In this document: one piece after another, positions 35,414 through 41,234 of the stretch
Position numbering within the stretch: the first letter of the stretch is position 1
Layout: each line of letters opens with the position of its first letter
From: Thermoplasmatales archaeon UBA447
Lineage (GTDB): Archaea > Thermoplasmatota > Thermoplasmata > Thermoplasmatales > Thermoplasmataceae
Assembly: GCA_002503205.1 (NCBI GenBank)
Contig: DARE01000034.1
Span: forward strand, 1 to 41,234
Length of the DNA: 41,234 nt
Direction: 5' to 3'
The notes under the pieces: model-generated
Told to the model about the DNA's origin: nothing
Databases searched by the model: none
The model's input: only the letters and a program-made list of their open reading frames with translations
Translations under genes and position numbers: made by a program

Positions 35414-35875
35414 GTGTTAAATTCAGGAGATAACGCACCGGATTTTGAAGGAATAGATGATACCGGAAATAAAGTCACCCTTTATGGCCTGATGAAAGAC
35501 AGGCCGATAATCCTTTATTTTTATCCTAAGGATGAGACTCCGGGCTGTACAACAGAAGCCTGCACCTTCAGAGACAACTGGGACGAATTTGCTTCCAGAG
35601 GGGTGCAGGTTATCGGTGTAAGCTCGGACTCTGTTGAAACTCACAGGAAGTTCAAGGAGCACAGGAAATTACCTTTTACACTCATATCGGACGAGGGGTC
35701 AAAAATTCGTAAACTTTACCAGGCAACTGGTTTCCTCATACCACCGAGAATATCATATGTAATTGGACCTGACAAGAAGATAGTGGCATCCTATAACTCA
35801 CAGATGAATCCAAAGGAGCATGTAAACAAAGCCATTGAGAGCATTAAAGGCCTTGAGAAAATAGAGAAAAATTAG
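35414..35875 (+). CDS. bcp: Bcp/PrxQ-type peroxiredoxin
   Basis: A 153-residue thiol peroxidase of the thioredoxin fold. The active-site block is ETPGCTTEACTFRD, with peroxidatic C45 and resolving C50 five residues later, as in PrxQ/Bcp. It reduces hydrogen peroxide and organic peroxides, using thioredoxin-like donors. GTG 35414 is the start, since the adjacent ATG 35412 is out of frame. The stop overlaps that of the convergent membrane protein gene by 4 bases. Confidence 0.94.
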   Translation: MLNSGDNAPDFEGIDDTGNKVTLYGLMKDRPIILYFYPKDETPGCTTEACTFRDNWDEFASRGVQVIGVSSDSVETHRKFKEHRKLPFTLISDEGSKIRKLYQATGFLIPPRISYVIGPDKKIVASYNSQMNPKEHVNKAIESIKGLEKIEKN

Positions 35876-36369
35876 ATCTTCCTTCTCAAGACTGCCCCTA
35901 CAATTATCACTATTATTCCGGCGAATGCCAAAACGCCCCCAACAATCAGGAGAAACCCGAAGCCAACAACATTGCCTGAGGATGGTATCACCTGATAGAG
36001 GATTGCTGGATCCTTGGGGCCGAAGTAAACAATGGTGTACGAACCTGAAAGGTTGAAGTATTCTTTATCTGTTTTGCCAGCAATAGAAAGGTTTGCTGTC
36101 GGATTTATGGCCTGTTTTGCTAAATTTGTTTCATTTATTGAACTCAACTCAGATGTTTCAACAAGATAGAAACCGGAGCCGTTTCCAATCGCAGATATAG
36201 CCGAGCCATTGGTTACATTCAAATCTTTCGAAACCCATTGGTTTCCAGAATAATTCGTAAATGATGTGGATGTGACCGACCCCCCGTATGCTTCATGATA
36301 AGCTATGATGGCCATTCCTGAACCAATTACGAGAACTATTAGTCCAGCCAGCATAATCTGCTTTCTCAT
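35872..36369 (-). CDS. small two-helix surface membrane protein, unknown function
   Basis: A 165-residue protein with an N-terminal hydrophobic helix (about 5-25), an extracytoplasmic middle (about 30-130) with several sequons (NYS, NVT, NGS, NET, NLS), and a C-terminal hydrophobic hairpin-like segment (VVGFGFLLIVGGVLAFAGIIVIIVG) with a basic end. Archaeal surface proteins often look like this. No family is recognised. A TATA-like box lies about 31 bases upstream. It stands alone between peroxiredoxin and the DUF92 gene. Confidence 0.55.
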   Translation of the reverse strand: MRKQIMLAGLIVLVIGSGMAIIAYHEAYGGSVTSTSFTNYSGNQWVSKDLNVTNGSAISAIGNGSGFYLVETSELSSINETNLAKQAINPTANLSIAGKTDKEYFNLSGSYTIVYFGPKDPAILYQVIPSSGNVVGFGFLLIVGGVLAFAGIIVIIVGAVLRRKI

Positions 36370-36395
36370 TTTGGTGAGTATGGAAATTCCAATAC

Positions 36396-36405
36396 ATTAA
36401 TATTT
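36396..36405 (-). promoter_or_regulatory. TATA-like box for the two-helix protein
   Basis: Plus-strand ATTAATATTT (minus AAATATTAAT) is centred 31 bases before the ATG. The rest of the 86-base gap is A/T-rich. Confidence 0.4.
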
Positions 36406-36455
36406 CACATCAAATTTCAAATGGCTAGATTTCAAAGTATCCAACATAAAAAAGA

Positions 36456-37184
36456 CTAGAGAGTGAATATTAAAATTGAAAGCAGTACCCCTGCAAGAGA
36501 GGCAAGCATATTTACAGTGCCTTTTCCTATGTATCCTCTGTTTTCAAAGAGCGCCCCAAGAACACTATCAATCTGGCAACCGAAGAAACCTGCAGAAAAC
36601 ACAATCAGAGAGTAAAACCAGTCCAATGGCCCCCCTCTGAGTATTCCGAAGGATACTGCTACAATCAAGGCACCAAGCATTGCCGAAATCTCCCCGTAAG
36701 GGGATACACCACCATTTATCCCTGGTGTGGTTCTTTTAAGGGTGGTTATCATATATACCCTCCTGTCAATAACCCCCAGCTCAGATGCAAAGGTATCTGA
36801 AGCGATCACGGAGATTGAAGCCGCAAACAGAGTAAAATAGTGGAATGATGGGAATCGTGTAATTATACTTGTAAAGTTTGCGGAAGATATGAAAATTGCG
36901 ATTATCCCCGCATAAACGACATTGGAAATTTTTCTTTCCCCGGCCACACCCTCCTGCAACTTCCGACTCTTCTTTAGCTGGAAAAAGGCTTTGGTTGCAA
37001 AATGGGAAACTACAGCAAAAATAATGAGGAGTATAAGCCACTGAAGCGAGCCTAGAAATGCAACTATGAAGCCAAGTATTAAGGCAGCCACGCTTCCCTT
37101 AAAATCGAAAAGATTAAGGATCCTGGAAAGCAAAAAAAGAACTATTAGGATCCCAATTATTATTCCAGCATTCAGAACGTTCAA
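36456..37184 (-). CDS. DUF92 family membrane protein
   Basis: A 242-residue polytopic membrane protein of the DUF92 (PF01940) family, with about six segments. Family blocks: KLQEGVAGERKISNVVYAG (75-93), ASDTFASELG (128-137), TTLKRTTPGINGGVSPYG (147-164) and FFGCQIDSVLGALF. Plant and cyanobacterial relatives (VTE6) act as phytyl-phosphate kinases; in archaea the substrate may be an isoprenyl phosphate, which is an inference. The ATG lies six bases after the pdxS stop, so the two form an operon. Confidence 0.82.
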   Translation of the reverse strand: MNVLNAGIIIGILIVLFLLSRILNLFDFKGSVAALILGFIVAFLGSLQWLILLIIFAVVSHFATKAFFQLKKSRKLQEGVAGERKISNVVYAGIIAIFISSANFTSIITRFPSFHYFTLFAASISVIASDTFASELGVIDRRVYMITTLKRTTPGINGGVSPYGEISAMLGALIVAVSFGILRGGPLDWFYSLIVFSAGFFGCQIDSVLGALFENRGYIGKGTVNMLASLAGVLLSILIFTL

Positions 37185-37190
37185 ATCTTA

Positions 37191-38201
37191 TTACCAGCCC
37201 CTCTGCTGCAGTTTCATATTTTCAGGTATTTCATCAATATCTATGCCTGCCATTCCCTCAATGTTCGACGATACCTCACCAATAAGTTTGTAGTCCTCGT
37301 AATTTTCCACCGCTTCCACCACTGCAGAAGCCATTCTGGCTGGGTCCTTTGACTTGAATATGCCACTTCCAACGAAAACCCCGTCCAATCCCATCTTCAT
37401 CATCAGGGCACCGTCTGATGGAGTTGCAACACCTCCAGCTGCAAAATTAACAACCGGAAGTCTTTTCAGACGTCTTATCTCCTTGAGAATTTTAAGTATT
37501 TCACTTTCAAGCTTTTCTCCAGACATCCCATAATAGAGCCTGAAATCTCCCAAAGAGTCCTCATTACCCAGAAGGTCTGATGAAACTGCCTTCCTTAGAT
37601 TAAAGTATGAACGCGATATCTGAGTGGCTGCTCTTTTGAGTTCGTCATTTCCAATTTCCGACAGAACAGCAATTCCTTCATTTACCATCCTTATGTGTCT
37701 CATCGCCTCTATAATGTTACCGGTGCCTGCTTCACCTTTTGTCCTGATCATAGCTGCACCTTCAAATATCCTTCTGACAGCCTCAGGAAGAGTTCTGGCC
37801 CCGCAAACCACTGGAACCTTCAGCTCCCTTTTATAGAGATGGAAGAATGGATCGGCCGGAGTGAGAACTTCACTCTCATCAAGCATATCCACCCCAAGTT
37901 CCTGAAGAACATATCCTTCTGAAAGGTGGCCAATGCGAACCTTGGCCATAACTGGAATTGAAACTGCGTCCATTATTTCTCGGATCTTCATTGGATCAGC
38001 CATTCTAGCAACGCCTCCTGAGGCCCGGATATCTGCTGGTACCCTTTCAAGTGCCATCACTGATACTGCACCTGCTTTCTCAGCTATTTTTGCCTGCTCA
38101 GCAGTTGTTACATCCATAATGACTCCTCCCTTGGTCATCTTCGCGAAACCGCGTTTCAAGAGTTCGTCGCCAAATTTTAAACTGGATAAATCTATTGGCA
38201 T
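37191..38201 (-). CDS. pdxS: pyridoxal 5'-phosphate synthase subunit PdxS
   Basis: A 336-residue TIM-barrel enzyme that makes PLP from ribose 5-phosphate, glyceraldehyde 3-phosphate and ammonia. Family blocks are FAKMTKGGVIMDVTTAEQAKIAEKAGA, the catalytic lysine region PVMAKVRIGH, ELGVDMLDESEVLTP and RTKGEAGTGNIIEAMRHIR, followed by a loop with NFAAGGVATPSDGALMMKMGLDGVFVGSGIFKS. The glutaminase partner pdxT is not in the window. An upstream ATG in the leader is out of frame. A TATA-like box lies about 32 bases before the ATG. Confidence 0.97.
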   Translation of the reverse strand: MPIDLSSLKFGDELLKRGFAKMTKGGVIMDVTTAEQAKIAEKAGAVSVMALERVPADIRASGGVARMADPMKIREIMDAVSIPVMAKVRIGHLSEGYVLQELGVDMLDESEVLTPADPFFHLYKRELKVPVVCGARTLPEAVRRIFEGAAMIRTKGEAGTGNIIEAMRHIRMVNEGIAVLSEIGNDELKRAATQISRSYFNLRKAVSSDLLGNEDSLGDFRLYYGMSGEKLESEILKILKEIRRLKRLPVVNFAAGGVATPSDGALMMKMGLDGVFVGSGIFKSKDPARMASAVVEAVENYEDYKLIGEVSSNIEGMAGIDIDEIPENMKLQQRGW

Positions 38202-38226
38202 TATTATCGCCCATAGAATTCCTTAT

Positions 38227-38239
38227 GATTATAAATACG
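38227..38239 (-). promoter_or_regulatory. TATA-like box for pdxS
   Basis: Minus-strand CGTATTTATAATC lies about 32 bases before the pdxS ATG. It is the clearest element in the 300-base gap 38202-38501, which is otherwise A/T-rich; a short forward reading frame here (37933-38394) looks like chance. Confidence 0.5.
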
Positions 38240-38468
38240 TTTATCACAACACAGACTTAAAAAAAATAACAGATCTAAAAGACGCATTATTTCGATCTAC
38301 CATGCATTTCGGGATTTCATCCCTTTTACGTATGTTCACATTCTATTCTAATTTCGTTTTAGAATGCTATGACTTATGCCTTATACACAGTTAAACATAT
38401 TCGTGCTCAAAAAAGGGAAATATAATGATAGGCCAAGACTTCAATTTCCTTAAATAACTTAATTGGAA

Positions 38469-38488
38469 AATAATTAAATATAATTATT
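38469..38488 (-). terminator. A/T-rich stem-loop behind the secreted protein gene
   Basis: AATAATTA and TAATTATT make a perfect 8-bp stem with loop AATA, ending 13 bases past the stop of the minus-strand gene. All pairs are A-T, so it is weak; it may mark the end of the cytochrome b operon transcript. Confidence 0.35.
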
Positions 38489-38501
38489 GAATATTTTAAT
38501 T

Positions 38502-39185
38502 TCAGGGCCTGTAAAGCTCGATATACCCTATGAACCCTGTTGCTCCCTTATAAAGATCAATTTTAATGAACCTTTCCTGTCCCTTCTTCATCAGTGAAAT
38601 GGCTGTATAGTTTAACTTCAGGTTGAAAGTAATCTGGCCTTTTGAGGATTTTGCCTTCTCAGAAAAAGTTGATGTAAAAGGAGTAATGAAACTGTAAGTG
38701 GTATTCGAATATGCCTCTGCACTTGCGTTCGAGGATGCATTTGCTTGAATGGCGGAAAGATTGGAGGAATAGGCTTTGCTAAGATTGTAAGAAGATTTTC
38801 CCTTGTATGTTTTATTGTAACTGGAATTGAAGTTCTGACTGTAATTATGGAATAACTGCGCATAACTCGTGTTGTAGAATGAATCATAACTTGATTGATT
38901 GAAGATGCTTGGGGAAACAACTGAATAATTAACAACCGCTCCAGGAGTCGTTGTTGTGAAATTTACACTAACATTGATCGAGGTTGTTGAAGGTGATATC
39001 GAAACGTTCAGTATAGAACTTGTAGTGTTATAGTCACTTGCGCTGGTAATGTTTGTTCCAATTGAGGTTATGGAAACAGCAGAAGTTGGGCTTTTTATAA
39101 GATGGCTAGTGCCAAAAGCACCACCTATTACTATTATAACCACAATTAGAAATCCTATCCATCCCTTCAAATTGTTATCTGCCAT
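38502..39185 (-). CDS. sequon-dense surface protein with N-terminal membrane helix
   Basis: A 227-residue protein. After a short charged start (MADNNLKG) comes a membrane helix (about 9-30), then an outer domain with 17 N-X-S/T sequons by my count, many in a serine/asparagine/tyrosine-rich central part (about 90-165). The C terminus (FIKIDLYKGATGFIGYIELYRP) looks beta-stranded. It is in the operon behind cytochrome b and the crotonase-like gene, five bases from the latter. The location suggests an outward-facing partner of the respiratory complex or a glycoprotein of the surface. No family is recognised. Confidence 0.6.
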   Translation of the reverse strand: MADNNLKGWIGFLIVVIIVIGGAFGTSHLIKSPTSAVSITSIGTNITSASDYNTTSSILNVSISPSTTSINVSVNFTTTTPGAVVNYSVVSPSIFNQSSYDSFYNTSYAQLFHNYSQNFNSSYNKTYKGKSSYNLSKAYSSNLSAIQANASSNASAEAYSNTTYSFITPFTSTFSEKAKSSKGQITFNLKLNYTAISLMKKGQERFIKIDLYKGATGFIGYIELYRP

Positions 39186-39190
39186 TTACT

Positions 39191-39892
39191 TTATTCACCT
39201 TCTGCAATACTTTCTGACTCAATACTGTGTTCCCTGTATTTTTCAACTCCAAAATATTTCAAAAATCTAACATGCTCAAAATTTAGTGCATTGCCCAGCT
39301 CTCCTAACATTAAATTTCTCCTGTATGACAGTTGCATAAAGGATCTGCCAAGAATGAAATCATGTGCATCTCCAAGCAGATTTTCTCTTGGAAATACCAA
39401 ATCCACATTTTTCCCTTCCTTAACTCTTTCAAGGGAAATATTAACAAATCTTCTTCCGGTACACGAAGAGCCAAGGATTGGGTGGTAATCTTTATGGAAA
39501 CCTGCTTTGTTTTCATCCGAGCTGATTATATAATCCGAAATTAGAGCAAGTTCATAGCCAAAGTCCTTTGCATGACCATTAAGTATTGAAACTATGGGTT
39601 TTTCCATTGAAAAAATAAGACTTGAAAATGCAGAAACTGTATCGAGCAATTGGGGTAAATTTTCATCTTGATCCTGAATTCTGAGACCAGTACAGAAATA
39701 GTTATTTTGCCCCGTAATTGCAACGGTCTTTACCTCTGGATCAGTAAGTGCAGTTGTCAAAGGTATCATTATCTCGTTTAATGCATCAGGGCTAAGGAAG
39801 CCATGGCTATCTGTTTTAAGAACAACTATTCCTATTGAATCTTCCCTCCAGAAGGAGGTGTGTTTAAAGCCCTTTACTCTTATATCATTCAT
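39191..39892 (-). CDS. divergent crotonase-fold (enoyl-CoA hydratase-like) protein
   Basis: A 233-residue protein with the crotonase fold. Blocks: VKTVAITGQNNYFCTGLRI and KPIVSILNGHAKDFGYELALISDYIISSDENKAGF. The usual glycine-rich loop (GGG before ELAL) reads DFGY, and the catalytic glutamates of hydratases are not at the expected places. The enzyme may therefore be inactive as a hydratase or use a different acyl-CoA chemistry. The ATG overlaps the end of the cytochrome b gene by 8 bases, so it is translated with a respiratory subunit. That pairing is odd. Confidence 0.65.
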   Translation of the reverse strand: MNDIRVKGFKHTSFWREDSIGIVVLKTDSHGFLSPDALNEIMIPLTTALTDPEVKTVAITGQNNYFCTGLRIQDQDENLPQLLDTVSAFSSLIFSMEKPIVSILNGHAKDFGYELALISDYIISSDENKAGFHKDYHPILGSSCTGRRFVNISLERVKEGKNVDLVFPRENLLGDAHDFILGRSFMQLSYRRNLMLGELGNALNFEHVRFLKYFGVEKYREHSIESESIAEGE

Positions 39893-41234
39893 GATAGAAC
39901 GCAGCCCTGTAAATTCTTACAATTAACCCTGCAAATATCATTATGAAAGCTAATCCGATTCCAAATTCACCATTGGGAACCTCCCCAATTGGGTTCAACT
40001 GAAGGATGAAATATGCTATGATTATGGAACCTATCATAAGAAGGGCAGAGAGAAACATCGCAACGTTTGTGTTCATTGAATAATATGCTATTGAATTCTT
40101 ATCTTTCTTTTCCTTCTCTGAGGTGTCAACTGCCATTTTCGCAGATTTCATAGTTCCAATGGCTCCGAAAGTCAGTACTCCACCTGAGAACATTGTTGAC
40201 ACGAGATTGAGGCCGTTTGGGGAAACCATCGTACCAACAAAACCTTCCCCAAAGTTATATGCAGCAATAATCAGTATCAGTAGGAATATAAGGAAAGAGG
40301 TAATAATTTTCCTTTGACTGACCTGGAATTTACCCTTTTTGTACGCCCTTGAAAGGAAGTATATCCCACCTATAACGATCACAAATGGGGGTAACAGAAC
40401 AGCGAGCACCTCCGGAGTTGGTATCGGAATTCCCGGAGACATTGCGCCCCAGGCAGAGAGGATTATAAGGTATATTATTCCAAGTATTCCAAAGGAGGTG
40501 ACTAGAGGCCTTGACAGTGGATGGGTGTCAGGTGTTCTATCTATGAAGGGTAATAATATGAAGTAAAGTAGAGGTATTATTCCAAATACAGCCGAAGCAG
40601 CGAGAGCCTCTAAGGCCCCAGCAGAATCGAAGATTTCAAAATCAACTGCTTTGAATATAAAGAGAAGGAACCAAGGTGGGTATGTAGGAACATTACCAGC
40701 TGCTGGACTGCTTGGTGAAACCTGTGGGAATGGATCGAATAATGTTGGAACACCTATACTGGTTATATTATGCAGAATAGCCAGAACCGATGGGATCAGG
40801 AATATGAAAGCAAAAGTAAACAGACCCAACTGGATTATAAACACCATATTGTAAGGATACCAGGGTTTGTAGTCAGGTTTCTCTGTATCTATTGCAGGCG
40901 CCTTGTTGTTTGTATCCTTGTGTCTGGGCATGAATCCGTTTGCTTCTGCAAGCCAGAAATGAGCACCAAAGAGGACGCCTATGAGTGCGGTCAATATGAT
41001 ATGCCACGCAAGCATATGTTGAAAAAGGCTTACACTTGTACCATTGCCGAAAAATATCGCTTCAAGTTGTGTCCCTACAAACGGAACAACTTCAGCTATT
41101 CCTCTTCCTACGTCGGTTGCGTCGCTGGAGAGCACATCACCCGACATTGAATAACCAAAATAACCTACTCCAACCGTTACTGCAAGGAGAAGTACACCGA
41201 GTATCCACTGAATCTCCCTTGGTTTCTTATAAGA
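39885..41234 (-). CDS. cytochrome b subunit of a bc1/b6f-type complex (5' end outside the window)
   Basis: About 449 residues are visible; the reading frame is open through the window edge, so the N terminus is missing. An in-frame ATG at 41147 is internal, since the upstream frame continues with PREIQWILGVLLLAVTVGVGYFGYSMSGDVLS, a typical first-helix pattern. Two histidines 14 apart (HIILTALIGVLFGAH) are the heme ligands of the fourth helix; the second helix pair may be outside. The Qo-site motif, usually PEWY, appears as PPWF in VPTYPPWFLLFIF. About eight further membrane segments follow. Quinol oxidation is inferred from family. It leads an operon with a crotonase-like and a surface protein. 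Confidence 0.9.
   Translation of the reverse strand, partial: SYKKPREIQWILGVLLLAVTVGVGYFGYSMSGDVLSSDATDVGRGIAEVVPFVGTQLEAIFFGNGTSVSLFQHMLAWHIILTALIGVLFGAHFWLAEANGFMPRHKDTNNKAPAIDTEKPDYKPWYPYNMVFIIQLGLFTFAFIFLIPSVLAILHNITSIGVPTLFDPFPQVSPSSPAAGNVPTYPPWFLLFIFKAVDFEIFDSAGALEALAASAVFGIIPLLYFILLPFIDRTPDTHPLSRPLVTSFGILGIIYLIILSAWGAMSPGIPIPTPEVLAVLLPPFVIVIGGIYFLSRAYKKGKFQVSQRKIITSFLIFLLILIIAAYNFGEGFVGTMVSPNGLNLVSTMFSGGVLTFGAIGTMKSAKMAVDTSEKEKKDKNSIAYYSMNTNVAMFLSALLMIGSIIIAYFILQLNPIGEVPNGEFGIGLAFIMIFAGLIVRIYRAAFYHE

Noticed and set aside
38202..38501. possible small RNA or tRNA in the 300-base gap
   Set aside because: Only an A/T-rich hairpin and a TATA-like box are visible; no cloverleaf-like or conserved RNA pattern.
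1..41234. CRISPR array, insertion sequence or prophage
   Set aside because: No direct-repeat array, transposase, integrase or terminal inverted repeats were seen, and gene order is that of a normal chromosome.

Overview
This window looks like a chromosomal segment of a Thermoplasmatales-type euryarchaeon, probably a cell-wall-less acidophile relative of Thermoplasma, Ferroplasma or Cuniculiplasma. The evidence is gene content and style. There is a complete archaellum operon, an AglB oligosaccharyltransferase, an archaeal S15-DHH pair, Nep1, an archaeal PheT, and many genes with a TATA-like box about 25 to 30 bases before the start codon (apparently leaderless mRNAs). No tRNA, rRNA, CRISPR array, insertion sequence or integrase was seen. 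The placement is by inspection only; no database search was run.

Layout. 1-5.7 kb: a possible upstream gene tail, a two-gene heterodimeric ABC exporter, a convergent SufR-like regulator with three spaced cysteines, and a divergent MFS permease. 5.7-12.3 kb: a UvrD-type helicase fused to a RecB-type nuclease, the corrinoid adenosyltransferase CobO, then Nep1, S15, a DHH/RecJ-like phosphoesterase and a RuvC/YqgF-fold protein. 12.3-19.4 kb: a 2104-residue AglB with about 1200 extra extracytoplasmic residues, translationally coupled to a small membrane-anchored Ig-like protein. 19.5-23.7 kb: a free-standing AAA_assoc_C-like protein divergent from a fusion of a helix-turn-helix with a substrate-binding-protein domain, then PheT, a tandem ribbon-helix-helix regulator and a gamma-class carbonic anhydrase-like protein.

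23.9-30.7 kb is the archaellum operon arlB-C-D/E-F-G-H-I-J, with a perfect 11-bp stem-loop over the arlB stop codon. It is followed by a 1217-residue helical-repeat protein coupled to a site-2-protease-like membrane protein. 35.0-38.2 kb holds a small unknown protein, a Bcp peroxiredoxin, a two-TM unknown, a DUF92 membrane protein and PdxS. 38.5-41.2 kb is a respiratory operon: cytochrome b (entering from beyond the window end), a divergent crotonase-fold protein and a small secreted protein packed with N-glycosylation sequons.

How the parts work together. AglB, the archaellin and the sequon-rich surface proteins point to a glycoprotein cell surface. ArlH, ArlI and ArlJ form the motor platform for the archaellum. 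The most unusual pieces are the HTH-SBP / AAA_assoc_C pair, which reuses nitrate/sulfonate-type ABC-transporter modules with no transporter in the window, the huge AglB extension with its coupled partner, and the helical-repeat plus membrane-protease pair behind the archaellum operon.
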